Origin: Circinella umbellata
Taxonomy: Eukaryota; Mucoromycota; Mucoromycetes; Mucorales; Lichtheimiaceae
Reading direction: 5' to 3'
Length of the DNA stretch: 64,000 bases
NCBI GenBank assembly: GCA_025093555.1
Contig: JAIWNF010000013.1
Location: forward strand, 372,001-436,000
How positions within the stretch are numbered: the first letter of the stretch is position 1; each line of letters starts with the position of its first letter. A program made the position numbers and the translations under genes. A model generated the notes under the pieces. The model worked only from the letters and a program-made list of their open reading frames with translations, did not search any database and was not told the DNA's origin. This document shows, in pieces, positions 36,861 to 49,075 of this stretch.

Positions 36861-37362
36861 ATAATTCAGGTATTTGTTATTATAGTTTATGAACAACATT
36901 ATTTTAACCGAACAGTATGTCTCTAACCCACAAAGAAATACGCGAATTTGTCAACGTCAATAAAGACGAGGATCCTTATACTTGCGCCTGGGATGTTCCA
37001 TATAACCAACTTGAAGACTATGAAAAAAAATTTGTGATGGGTACGCAAAAAAAAATAGATATGAAGCCAGAACAGATTTTTGTTCATCACGGTGCATGGA
37101 GGGAGAGAAAATTTTGTAGTTTTTCAATGTCTCTTCATAAAGCTTCAACGTCTGTTATATTAAGAATAAAAGGAACTAAATTTACAGTTCCTGGCCGCCA
37201 TATGAACTTTGTAATTCTGCCAACATCTGTAATTTTCATCTTTCATTCTCCTGCCAATCACAATAATCACACTGACCCTCAACGCCCAAAATGAAAAAAA
37301 TACCCCCCCCCATGATGAGAAAAAAGGCCCCCCCAATCATTAGGAAAAATCCTGTAAGTTGA
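36861..37362. repeat. Right long inverted repeat
   Basis: Inverted copy of 29069-29574. The inner boundary is TATAATTCAGGTA and the outer edge is GTAAGTTGA. It holds an intact 125-codon ORF on the plus strand. Confidence 0.85.
36917..37294 (+). CDS. 125-residue ORF inside the right inverted repeat, function unknown
   Basis: The frame from ATG 36917 to TGA 37294 is open: MSLTHKEIREFVNVNKDED, then AWDVPYNQLEDYEKKFVMGT, then a less orderly C-terminus. The first 70 residues have protein-like composition; the rest looks like translated noncoding DNA, so the true product may be shorter or spliced. The equivalent ORF of the left repeat carries a TGA at the TGC codon in the A-C-A-W block and other changes. 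I do not recognise the family. It may be a captured gene fragment or a small element-encoded protein. Confidence 0.35.
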   Translation: MSLTHKEIREFVNVNKDEDPYTCAWDVPYNQLEDYEKKFVMGTQKKIDMKPEQIFVHHGAWRERKFCSFSMSLHKASTSVILRIKGTKFTVPGRHMNFVILPTSVIFIFHSPANHNNHTDPQRPK

Positions 37363-37837
37363 TTTTGTTGCCTGCTGTAACCGGTTACACAGATCAGCTA
37401 TCTTTATTTTTTCCCCGTCCCAACGACTGTAATGTGAAAAAGATCAACGAATAAATTAAAACGCATATACAAATTTATATAACATTCATAGCTGTGTAGC
37501 AAAAATAGGGCGATCTAGTTATATTAAGAAACTCATTAATGCGGCTTTTGTTTGTTGATTTAAAGAGTCCAACACCATAACATAAACTTTAGCTGAAGAA
37601 ATTTGGTGCTACGATCTGCGATCGGAACAAGATTCATATTGTGTGAGCTTTATCTTTCGTTATAAAGTGTTGTACAGAGAACCCAATTTCTGTTAACCCA
37701 AGCTTGATAGTCAAAGCATAAGCTGTTATCAAATCGTCGGTGCATACCTGGTCAAGCAAAAATAAAAATTAAAAATAAAACTCACACTTCTCTTTATTTT
37801 TTCTTTTCATTTCATATTTTTCTCACCCTTCTGCATC

Positions 37838-38630
37838 ATGTCTATTGTAAAAGAAACAGAGAATATTGATCATTCTCATACTCTCGACAATGATGTTAAA
37901 GATAGCGAAGAAATTGTAGAAAGTGCATCTGTACAAGAACGTGAACCACCAGATGGTGGTTTCAAGGCTTGGCTTGTCGTGCTCGGTGCATTCTGTGTAA
38001 TATTCTAATTTATTTCTGTATTTCTTTATTTATATATTTTTATATTATCATACGTGAGAGAAGTTTAAGAAACATAATAATAATAACAAATAAATTATTA
38101 TGTAAACAGGGATTTTTTGCAACGTAAGTTTCATTATTATTTTCTTGATTTCAATTCAATAACAAAACTCCATAACAACATATTAGCTAATTGATAATAA
38201 TATCCGGTGTTTTTATTAAAGCCAGGGTTATGGTTACAGGTATTATGAAATTCTCCATCTCTTCAAGTATACAAAAAGCTGTGAACTAAAGCTTGGGAGC
38301 TTTTTTTTTTTTGTAATACAAAAACTATAGTTGGGGCGTTTTCATGGACGAATACGATGCAAATGTTTATCCTAACCAGCTGACTGAACTTACATGGATT
38401 GGTTCACTGTGGTACTGTCTTACTAATATTACTGGGCCGTTTTATATCTATATGGCATCCAAGATTGATGATCGATACATTGTTGGTGTTTCGTGTATTT
38501 TGAGTGCATTTGCTATGATGATGGCAAGTTTAACTAATGAGGTATGTTTATTTTTTATTTTTACTTTTGTAAACCGTTTGATTACATGTCATGAGTAAGA
38601 TATCTAAAGTTATCAATGTATGTCATTATG

Positions 38631-38662
<32 letters not shown>

Positions 38663-40025
38663 AGGTATGGCAGCTCTATTTGACACAAGGTGTTTTATCT
38701 GGAATTGGCAGCTCATTGGCCTGGTTTTCTTGTATGCGTGGGCCACAAATGTGGTTCTCGAAGCATCGTGGTCTAGCAGTAGGTTAGTGTAGACGAATAG
38801 AACAGATATATCTGTTTAAGATACTCAAGGTATCTATACTGCTACTGCTATATTCTCTTACTCACGTATTTCCTAACGTAATTTTTTTTTCGGAAATGAT
38901 TGTTTTGGTCTGCAACATTAATCGTCTCAAATAGGTATAACTATGAGTGCTTCCGGCGCCGGTGGACTTTCATTCTCATACATTGCTCGAGCATGCTTTA
39001 ATACAATTGGATACCGATGGGCGTTGCGCGTGCTGGGTTTTATGCAGTTCGCTCTTCTTGCTGTTTCCTCTATTACATGTTGGCGTTTGAATCCACCACC
39101 AAAAAATGTGCCTATTGTTGATGTGAAAGATATGAAAAACAAAAAATTTCTTATCTTGTTTTTCATTCACTTTATTGGTAACTTTGCTTTCTATGTGAGT
39201 GCTCATTATTATCATTATTAGACTAGACCATGAATACGTATAACATCTTTAAGGATCACAAACTGTTCTTTTTTATTTATAATTTTAATAATACCATTAT
39301 TTTGTTATATTTATTAGATCCCCTCCGGATTTGTTCCTTCTTACTCCCGTTATCTTAAACTTGACCCTTGGATTGGTGCTAACCTTAATGCTATTATGTC
39401 CGCATTCTTGTTCTTTGGTAAGATTACAATCGGTTTTCTTAGCGATCACGTTGGTCGTTTTAATATGGCTGTAATCTGTGGCACTATGGCTTGTATTGCT
39501 CATTTGGCAGGTGTGTATTTAGTCAATCTTGTGTAATTTATATAATATATGCAACAGATGAAATATTATAAAACTCACGCTGACATTTAATTGAAATAGT
39601 TTGGCTTACTGCTACTTCGGAAGGTTCTATGTGGGCTTTTGCTATTTTGTATGGTAAGTTAATCTTTTAATTAAAATATTTTCTTTTTCTGTATCTGTAA
39701 TAGTATACTGGAAGCTAATTGTAAGCAATAATAACGCTCACTTTGTACAGGCATTTTTGGCGGAGGATACATCTCAATGATTACAGCTGTTATTGTAGAA
39801 GTGGTAGGTTTAGAGCGCGTAGAATCAGGAACTGGGTGGGCTTTCTTTGCTTGGAGTTTTGGTGGATTATTAGGTCAACCTGTTGCTGCTCAAATTGTTG
39901 GTGATGAAAACCGTGATTATCGTGGCGCGATTATTTTTGCAGGTTGTTTATTCTTTGCCGGTGCAGTTGCTTCATGGGCTCTACGCGTTGCGCAAGGAGG
40001 CTGGAAGCTTTTTAAGAAAGTCTAA
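37838..40025 (+). CDS. MCT-like MFS transporter (monocarboxylate porter family), copy 1
   Basis: A 12-helix plasma-membrane or organellar carrier of the fungal MCH/monocarboxylate-porter type; the substrate is not known. Nine exons (37838-37996, 38110-38123, 38222-38239, 38331-38541, 38665-38782, 38935-39194, 39318-39510, 39600-39653, 39751-40025) give 433 residues. After a 45-residue acidic cytosolic start come the family signature PPDGGFKAWLVVLGAF, GFFATQGYGYSWGVF (built from two micro-exons of 14 and 18 nt), SWIG-type TWIGSLWYC, CMRGPQMWFSKHRGLAVG, TMSASGAGGLSFSYIA, and a conserved C-terminal half ending KLFKKV. Its tandem paralogue at 45752 has the same length and exon borders except for one intron. 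The intron before exon 5 ends in A30 followed by CTAG. Confidence 0.9.
38631..38660 (+). repeat. A30 tract at a 3' splice site
   Basis: Thirty adenines lie directly before CTAG, the acceptor of the intron 38542-38664, in place of the usual pyrimidine-rich stretch. Confidence 0.85.
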
Positions 40026-40966
40026 GAAATAATAATGTGAAATTACAACCGCTATGTAATTGTTATTAGCGATCTGTATTATATTTAATATTCTATAATA
40101 TGATGTATTACGCATACATTTTAAATAATTTTTCTAGCTACATAATTTTATATAAAGCATATATATTTGGATACCGATTATCTTCTTGCCACTGTATAGT
40201 TCTGTATGTTTTTATATAGTACTTTCTTATTAATCTTACATATCTTGTATTAACCATTTTCTTACTTGCTCTAGTAGTATCATTCAATAAATAAAAAAAT
40301 GTATTTGATAGGTGTGATAGTGTCACTACAATACGCATAATAGAATAACGAGTAGTTGGGTTACTCAGTACTTTAAACACAGCGATAACATTTTATTATT
40401 CTGATTCCTGCTTCTCTTGGAATACTTATAATTGACGCGCCATGTGTATAATATGTAGATAAGAGTAAAAATATATATGATCTTTGCTGGCGCCCACACT
40501 ACTTTGATATTAGGTACTACGTAACATATTTATAAACACCGTAGTAGTTTAGTAAGTACACAATACTATTTTTATATATCTTTCACTATTTGATTTATAA
40601 CAGACGTAAAGTTGTTCTGAATTTTAGTTAGGGTAAAACTCAAAAATAGTACTACTGGGAGCAAAACTAAATTAAAGGTCTAATATTTTCTTTTGCTGTT
40701 TTTTGCATAATAATTTCAAAGTGATTAACATCATTATTAACTTAATACTATTTTCTTATTAAATTTTAAAAAAAGCATACGTACTCTTTTTTTTTTTCTC
40801 ATAACAAATAAAAGAAAACAGCAACAAAATATTCAACACTGTTTCTGTTTCTTAATAAAAAAATCAACACGTATCACACTTTCATAAAACATACGTAGTA
40901 CTGATAATACGTATTTGAGAAACGATAATATTTTGTCATCATATGCTAATTGCTTATATTTAATAG

Positions 40967-43269
40967 TTATACTTTAGCAAGTAAATTTGTATTTGTTCTA
41001 ATTTTGATGACGAAAGCAAGTAATGAGCATATCGCGTATCCAGCTCCAACGATTATTCTAGAATAAAAATAAGGCTCCTTAGTAATATTATTTGATTCCA
41101 AGTGGGTAGCAGCAAATGGACCAAGTATTCCGACCACTATCACAAAGGACCTAAAGCCCAACGCTGGTTTTTTTATTTATTGAAAGAGTTGGTTTCGTAA
41201 TAGCAAAAAATAAGAGGTAAAAAGAGAAATAGTGTTTGAGTATGTTTAGCAGAAAACCCTTCCTTCTTTTTTTTTCTTTGTTTTTTCATATCCCACTTAC
41301 CAGCAGCGTATTTCTCTACACCCACAATGGTTATAAGTACCGACGTTACTATATATGTTTGTTGAAAATAGAAATTGTATACACCAGTATTACATATTTC
41401 GCTCTTTAATATACAGTTTAAAATAAGCTTATTTGTTATTTCTTATTTCAATCGTCGGATAGTAGAACATACTGACTGAAAAGTAGCATTGATAAACTAA
41501 GCCATGTAGTACACAGAAAATCATTAAGGTTGCCACATTATGTACAAACATCCAAACAAGGAACACTGTTGATGAAGCAATAGCCATACATGCAATAAAT
41601 GTATTGATAGCTCCAATTTTGTCAGCTAGAGCTCTAGAAATAGCAAATAAGAGATTTAATAATGGTGTACAAATTACTGTAATGACATGACGTTTTTTAT
41701 TTTAAGATAGAACGATAATACCCACCCGTCTAAGACGCTTCCAATAATGCTTGTTGCACATAAAACTGTAACCCCTAGTGCACCCTTTACGTCATCAAGG
41801 CCAATCGATGTTGCAAAAGCTAATTATGTAGCATATGGCACAGTATGTGAATAAAATCTTTAAAGTTTGAAATGAGTAATCATATTTATTTGTCACTTTT
41901 GGTACTTACAAGGAATAAATGTAAATGTAATATACATGGAATATATGTAAATTGGGCCAATAATAATCCACATGATCAAATTGAGATTTTTCAACAAACT
42001 GAAGTCAAATATATTTCGAATTTTATGCTTTCCTTCGGTTTCTTGTTGTGATAATTTTTTTCTGTTTGTTACCAAGGGAAGTCCTATAAGAGAGCTTGAA
42101 AAGAACATAATTGCAAGTATCCGAAACGTCCTAGTATATAAAAATACACAACAAAAAGCTTAAAAAATAAGGAATATATGTGGGTCCTATTACGTACCAT
42201 TGGTGTCCAAAAACATCGTTAGATTTATTTGCAATAAGAGGTAATATAGATCCACCAAAAGGCACCGCCGCAGTAAATATGCCAATCGCCGTATTATGGT
42301 ATTTGTCAAACCATTTTGGTAATAAATGATATCCAACCTGTATATTTATATTTATATTTATTATATAAATAAATTATCTTTATTTATTTTATATTATTCT
42401 ATAAAACATTACGTATTATAATTGATAACATACAGTACACATTAAACTGTTTCCTATACCACATAACAATCCATAAGTAAAGTACAGCTGCCAAACCTGT
42501 TGTTGTAGAATGCCAAATTTAGTACGCGCATAAAATTACATTCCCCATTTTTGCTACGTGGTATATTTTATGGAAAATAAATAATAAGCAACAGACGTAC
42601 AGAATTTACAATGGAGGAGAGCGCTAAGCCGCCAGTCATAAACAGTATACCAAAAACTAGCAGTAGTTTGAAATGTATAAAAGGGTATAAAATGTTGACA
42701 ATAAATATATTGAACATAAACAAAACTTCATATGTCATTCCTATGAAAGTTAGATGGCTAAACAAGTTTGAATCCGGAAATATATTGTTTCTGATATAAT
42801 AGTCTTGCATAACCCCTAATAATGATTATCAACAAAAAACAATTAGCTTCTGTTTGAGCAGTTTTATTTTTTTAGTCAGTAATTCAAAAAAACATCTTTT
42901 AGTAATACATACCCCTATTTTGTATCATTTGAATTTAGATACGATAATTTTTTAATTTCAGAGAATAGATAATCAGTATGTGTAAGCTGTTATGGATATA
43001 AATACGTACCATGGCATTTGTATACCGACAAATAAGTTTATTAAGACGAAACCTCCCAATACTATCCAAGCACGCCTTCCGTCTACGTCAGGGATAACTA
43101 CTGTATTTTCATTATCGTTATCATTACTAGTACGACTTTGTGTTGATTTCTGGCTTAATGTGGAATTGGATTCTTTCTTGTTGTGACATGAAATTCCATC
43201 ATCAATGATGACATGACTCTTTTGTACTGTTATTTGGTTTGGCTGTTCAGCATTATCAGTAAATGACAT
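40967..43269 (-). CDS. MCT-like MFS transporter, divergent copy
   Basis: Nine minus-strand exons (43269-43026, 42815-42601, 42496-42434, 42337-42198, 42130-41910, 41819-41726, 41633-41473, 41348-41301, 41163-40967) give 460 residues with consistent phases. The order of family blocks is kept: VDGRRAWIVLGGF (the second Gly of the DGG signature is Arg), GVMQDYYIRNN, VWQLYFTYGLLCGIGNS, LLPKWFDKYHNTAIGIF, GALADKIGAI and a final amphipathic end NLLAKV. It is far more diverged from the two flanking paralogues than they are from each other, so it is likely an older duplicate with a different substrate. It is transcribed against copy 1 (convergent). Confidence 0.82.
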
Positions 43270-45750
43270 TTAGTTTCTCGGTGTTGCTATAAAAGGCAGT
43301 AATTTGTAAAATAAAAAATAGAAAAAAGACCAGATCCGAATAACATTCTTTGTGAAATTTTAAAGAAATTCATTCTCCCACCCTTAATTGTTACAAAGAA
43401 TAAAAAAAAGAGATGTGTTTGATGTTACATCTAATGTTGCACTGATAAATAATAATGCTATATAAAACTACAAAGAATGCTAACTGATTGACCTGCTCTG
43501 CTATAAGATGTATATTATGATGCAGTGGCTAGCTGCTTTTGGGTTTTACTCGTTGGATCTCCATGCTACTCAAGCTTATCTCCAAGAAAATAATCCAGGC
43601 TCTAGTAGACGTTTTGGCGGTTGCACGATCTGATATTGTATCACACAGCCAGATAAGGAGATGGTATATGAACAGATAAAAAACATTCCTATTGCCAATG
43701 ATCGCTGTGTAGCGAGTTTAATCATAACACTGCGTAGCATACTCTTATCTTTATACTAATTCAGCGAAGAAATTGACACCGGAAACTTTTGTGTACTTTA
43801 TTAATAAAAAGAAAAAACTGTGCACGTACACTAATACTTAAATAAGAGCAAACAATATTACAGTTATAATCTGGAGAGGGAGAAAGTAGAGTACCTATTT
43901 TTGTCCGAGAAGGCTTTTTATACCAACTCTCTTTCCTCGGTACGTAAAGAACCCATAAACCTTGATTTCGACCAACATGTTAACACTCAAATACTAGCAA
44001 ACTATTTCTTTTTTTTAAGTGGAGTGTCACATGATTTCTACTAGTTGCAGTTGCGATGTGCTTATCCGATAACATAAAACCATGAATGACTTAGAAACAT
44101 AAATTTATATAGCATTACGAATTATACAAATTCTTTTCATATTCTGAACAGATAATCGCATAACAGTGTATAACTGTACATAGCTTTTTGATTTTTAACA
44201 CAAGCATTTAGGAAGATTTTGGATACACTTCTGATCTACAACAAAAAAAAATACAACAGGCTCGATAGAAAGAAAATACTTTAAGAGAAACGTAATGTTA
44301 TTTTTTTTCGTCTGTGTTGTGGTCTTATATGAAGCGGAAGAGTACTTTATCGATATGTATATTGCCCATATATAATCACTGTAATAGCTCATTAACATTT
44401 TGTAGATATCAAGACAAAAATATCTGTTTCCCAGATGGCCTGCTGATGGCAACCACCATCATAGTAATGAAAACTAGAACACGTTATTACTTTTTTTTTC
44501 TAGTAGAATCCTCTTAATCAATTTGTATTTCGTACTACGTACTTAACAATTAATAACTTCGTTGCATAAAACTGCTCATCTGAAAAAGGTCATAACCCTA
44601 AAATAAAATATGTACCCAGCCAATAAATAACGTATGGCTAACAAAATTCCGTTCATTTGTTACTTTGAGTCTTTGGATAACCCAATCTGCATATGGTCGA
44701 CATATTTTAAGACAATTGAACAAAAACAGCGAAAGATTACCTCATGGTAACAAGCTCATCGTGTTTGATGTCAACAATGAATAATAATAAGGCATAGCAT
44801 CGAGCAAATATGTCACTACGTTCTGTCTCCGTAGCAATACCCGTAGCAACGGAATTGCTGAATTTGGGAATATCAGGAATATTACCCAGCCGCGATTGGT
44901 ACGTAAAAGCCAAAATCGGAGGGAACAAATTTCTTTCATTTATGCTGCGTGGAAAAGTACCTAGATGATCTTATTCATGTTTAATACCAGGACCAAGGTT
45001 CTCACTATTTATTAAACTTCCGGTTGTATTCGGACTTTTTTAATCCACGCGGCACCAACCGACCCCACCTATAATTAAGTCATTCTATAATTGTTTTGCT
45101 AGTATATTCATTTTGTTTTTGATGAGCATATCATTCCATATTAGGAACTGTGGATAATAGATACTAAATCTTTTTAATCATTGATGAGCATAATAAAAAA
45201 TATAGATGATACATACTTATTGTTCAAATATGTCAAATCAACTTTATTTGATATTTTGGTAGCACGAATATCGTGCTCTTCTTTTGTGATCAAAATGACA
45301 TTATTATATAAATTGTATTATGATATGATTCATTTAACGAAGCGAAACGACAGGATAGATAAAGAAAAAACACACAAAATTGTCTATTGTTTCCGGGGTA
45401 ATCTGAGCATTATTTACAATATGATGTGGGGAAGGACGAAGCATCAAGGATCCTAATTGAGCTTGTTCGGTGCAGTTGATTGGACGTATATTATTCAGCA
45501 CTTTAAATGTCAACCTATGGTTTTTTTTTTTGAAACTTTCGCGTTCCACTTTTTCGAAAGCTTCTATTAACTTGCGGTATACTTTGCTCTTGTGCGACAC
45601 CAGACTGTAACTGAGCTATGGCAGCTGCGTTGTTGCATTATATACATATAAAATGCATCTCACTTTTCTCTTTTTTTTCGTCGATTCAGCTCTTTCTCGC
45701 TTTCCTAAATATTATTAGTCTATAATCTTTTATTCTAATAGTAAGACAGC
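43270..45750. other. Intergenic region, no gene seen
   Basis: The region lies between the divergent carrier and copy 2. An 88-codon minus-strand frame at 45334-45600 and several shorter ones have no recognisable domain and I do not support them as genes. Confidence 0.45.
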
Positions 45751-45751
45751 G

Positions 45752-47731
45752 ATGGTTGATGGTTCATACAAACTGGAAAAGGAATGTCATATAGAAACTG
45801 GATCTTCCATTACTGAGAAAAATTCTGATGCAGAGCAAGCTCAACTAAGAGAACCTCCAGATGGTGGCTGGAAGGCATGGTTGGTCGTGGTTGGATCTTT
45901 TTGTGTAAGCCATATTTATTTTTTATATCAATTAGACTATTCATTAATTATATGACTAATTTTCTATCAACAATGCACTTATTTAGGGATTTTTTGCTAC
46001 GTGAGTTTGTTTAACAGCAATACCATATTATTGAATTCAATGGCTAATCTCTTTTATGTACACGTATATAATTATATATTATAATCGAAAAATGAAATAG
46101 TCAAGGTTATGGTTATAGGTACGACTTTCCATAGAATTCATTAATCGGCCTTAAGCCACAAAAAGTGATGCATTTAAACATAACCTGCTGTTCTTTGTAT
46201 AATCTAGTTGGGGTGTCTTTTTCGATGAATATAATGCGAATGTCTATCCGAACCAGATGACTCAGCTTTCTTGGATCGGTTCATTGTGGTATTGCCTTTG
46301 TAATATTACTGGTCCTTTCTACATTTACATGGCTTCCAAGATTGATGATCGTTACATGCTAGCTGTTGCCTGTATACTGAGTTCATTGGCAATGATGCTT
46401 GCAAGCATTACTAATGAGGTTAGTTTATACAGATTCTTGGTTTTCGTGTCTAGATCCGATACTCAAATGAAATTGCGCTGATTTCTGTCATTTTAATAAT
46501 CAAAATTACTAGGTATGGCAGCTTTATATTACGCAGGGAGTGATGAGCGGTGTGGGGGCCAGCTTGGCTTGGTTTTCATGTATGCGTGGCCCTCAAATGT
46601 GGTTCTCAAAATATCGAGGCCTAGCAGTAGGTTAGTTCCAGATAGAAATGATCATTGTTGTTATTTGAGGTAGTCATGTTTATCTCCATATCATTTAAAC
46701 CATATTATTTACTCATTCATTCAATCTGTAATTAATCGAAAATATTGGATCCGATTTACGATACTGGTTCGAAAAGGCATTACCATGAGCGCATCTGGTG
46801 CAGGTGGTCTCTCGTTCTCTTATATTGCCGGTGCATGTTTTGAAACCATCGGATACAGATGGGCACTTCGTATAATCGGATTCATACAGTTAGGTCTTCT
46901 GGCAGTTTCTTCTGCTACATGTTGGCGATTGAATCCACCACGAAAGAACATTCCAATTGTTGATATTCAAGATTTAAAGAATAAAAAGTTTCTTGTTTTA
47001 TTTTTTATTCACCTTATTGGAAATTTTGCTTTTTACGTGAGTAAATACACCAACAAATGTTTTCTGTATTAATTGAATACAAATTAACTTTATTTTCTTC
47101 TGTTTAATTGAAGATTCCTTCTGGATTTGTACCATCTTATGCTCGACACCTTGAACTTGATAGTTTCATGCGTAGTAATTTAAGTGCTATTATGTCCGCC
47201 ATTATGTTCGTTGGTAAAATTTCCGTTGGCTTCGCTGGTGATTATGTTGGACGTTTTAACATGGCTGTTATATGTGGTCTTATGGCGTGTGTTGCTCATT
47301 TGGCTGTTTGGACTACTGCTACTTCTGCTGGATCCATGTGGGCATTTGTTATTTTGTATGGTAAGTTAGGCTATAAAACAAAGTTTATTTCTCTTCTTAT
47401 ATACATGATACAACATTGAACGAATAACATATATCAATAATTTATCAAAGGTATTTTCGGTGGAGGGTACATAGCTATGATTACTGCTGTTATCACCGAA
47501 GTAGTGGGTATCGACCACCTAGAATCTGGTACCGGCTGGGCCTTTTTCGCATGGTGCTTCGGTGGTCTTTTTGGACAGCCTTTGGCTTCTGCCATCGTTG
47601 AAAGTGGTAGCGATGGTGAAAATTACCGTGGTGCTGTCATTTTCGCTGGCTGCTTGTTTTTTGCTGGTGCATGTGCTTCTTGGGTTCTAAGAGTTATCCA
47701 AGGAGGCTGGAGGGTCTTTAAAAAAGTTTAG
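45752..47731 (+). CDS. MCT-like MFS transporter, copy 2
   Basis: Close paralogue of the gene at 37838, with the same 433-residue length. Eight exons: 45752-45904, 45987-46000, 46101-46118, 46208-46418, 46513-46630, 46777-47036, 47114-47360 and 47451-47731. The 14- and 18-nt micro-exons, SWIGSLWYC, CMRGPQMWFSKYRGLAVG, TMSASGAGGLSFSYIA and the terminal VFKKV are all shared. The single exon 47114-47360 (247 nt) equals exons 7 and 8 of copy 1 (193 + 54 nt), so one intron was gained or lost after duplication. The N-terminal cytosolic tails differ most. The signature here is PPDGGWKAWLVVVGSF. Confidence 0.92.
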
Positions 47732-47987
47732 ATTTGCTTGTATATTTATATTGTATTTACTATTACCATCGTTACCATCATTATTATATTTTTATATGTC
47801 ATTTATTGTAATATATTGCCATTATACTATTTACTGTTAGTTTAACTTTTCAATATAAATTGATAAGATTATTATACATAATTCTACATTTATCGTCCGT
47901 TACAGCACACGACACCTACCTTTAATACATAGCTACAAATGATATAGCGAACATCATTGTGCTTGTTAGGAGGGATATCTTATATAG

Positions 47988-48517
47988 TGTTACGTCCCGT
48001 TCGAATCGTAATTAATAAAATAAAAAAAAAATTTAAGAAATTCCGAGCAAAAGACTCAAGGAATAAGGGAAGTTATATTAATAACTTATTCAATAAAAAG
48101 AAAAATAAATAAAAGGGCGGTTTTTATAACCAGCAAATTCAACCGATCAAAATAGTCGGGAAAAGAGTCTATTTCAATAAAAATGAAAGAGAGTGAACTA
48201 ATAGTTATTTTGTGTGAAAGGAAGAAACTATCTTCTTTATACTAATTATTTGATTATCTAACTCCTTAATTCGAATCTTATTTCAGGTGGAATCGAATCC
48301 AATTTCAGGTAAAATCGAATCCAGTTCCAGGTACTTATAGTTAATTCTTATTGGATAAAGGTGAAAATTATTATTGGCTGTAAAACTTCTTGTATTTATT
48401 TAAATAAAAATATTTGTAATGTTGTGAAAATATTGAGATAAGACTGATGGTACTGATTGTAAAAATAATAATAATGATAAAAAAATAGAGAGGGAAAACC
48501 CGAAAGGAGGGGTAACA
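47988..48517 (+). mobile_element. Probable solo LTR (530 bp) of an LTR retrotransposon
   Basis: The segment begins TGTTACG and ends GGGTAACA, the inverted TGTTAC/GTAACA ends usual for Ty3/gypsy LTRs, and is flanked on both sides by ATAG, a possible 4-bp target duplication. A related inverted copy lies at 57613-58102. No gag or pol sequence accompanies it, so it is most simply a solo LTR. It also contains a short internal direct repeat of the type TTTCAGGTGGAATCGAATCC / TTTCAGGTAAAATCGAATCC. Confidence 0.75.
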
Positions 48518-49075
48518 ATAGAATAAAATTGGCCGGCTATTACGGAATCACTGTTTCAATGTCGCAACTTATTATTGTATAACTATCCATACGTACTTCC
48601 AATCATATCTACATCCGTAACGGAATATTATTTATAAATATTCATAGACGAGAAATCGAAAACCAATGAAAAAGGCTACACCGGAACAGCATTAATAATT
48701 CCAAAATGATTGAGAGTGCAGCAAAAGCTGATCCGCAGCTTGCAAGATTCACGATGTTAATGTAAGCGTTTCTACCTATCATGTCTTTAAAAAAAGCGGC
48801 TATTCATAGTAAGGTGTTGTCTATCAAGTCCTTTTATTAAAACTCTTAATAGTTCACAGGTGTTGATTACATGATAATGTTTATGTCAATATTTATGATT
48901 TAACGATCAATATTAAATCACCTTCTTCATTTTCCAATAATCTTTAAAAACATATACACATATATCCTTTAAATAATTGGTAGTTCATACATAAAAATTT
49001 CTTTATAACAACAAATAAAAAAAATGTACAACGGAAAGATGTTATATACAAGTCATATATTTGATATAGAGCTCG

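Larger units (their letters stand above)
29069..37362. mobile_element. Candidate 8.3-kb DNA transposon bounded by ~500-bp inverted repeats
   Basis: The sequences at 29069-29574 and 36861-37362 are inverted copies of each other, alike at roughly 19 of 20 positions by eye. Between them lie two decayed minus-strand gene relics, two GAT microsatellites, a hairpin and a short tandem repeat. Long terminal inverted repeats and degenerate internal ORFs fit an old DNA transposon (long-TIR type such as MULE-like), but I found neither a convincing catalytic transposase motif nor a clear target-site duplication; both outer edges abut TTTT, which is uninformative. An inverted duplication of a gene fragment is the alternative. 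Confidence 0.5.

Noticed and set aside
29069..37362. CRISPR-like or prophage structure inside the repeat-bounded region
   Set aside because: There are no regularly spaced repeats, and the genes have introns and eukaryotic features.
45334..45600. 88-codon minus-strand ORF upstream of carrier copy 2
   Set aside because: It overlaps the promoter region of that gene and shows no recognisable domain.
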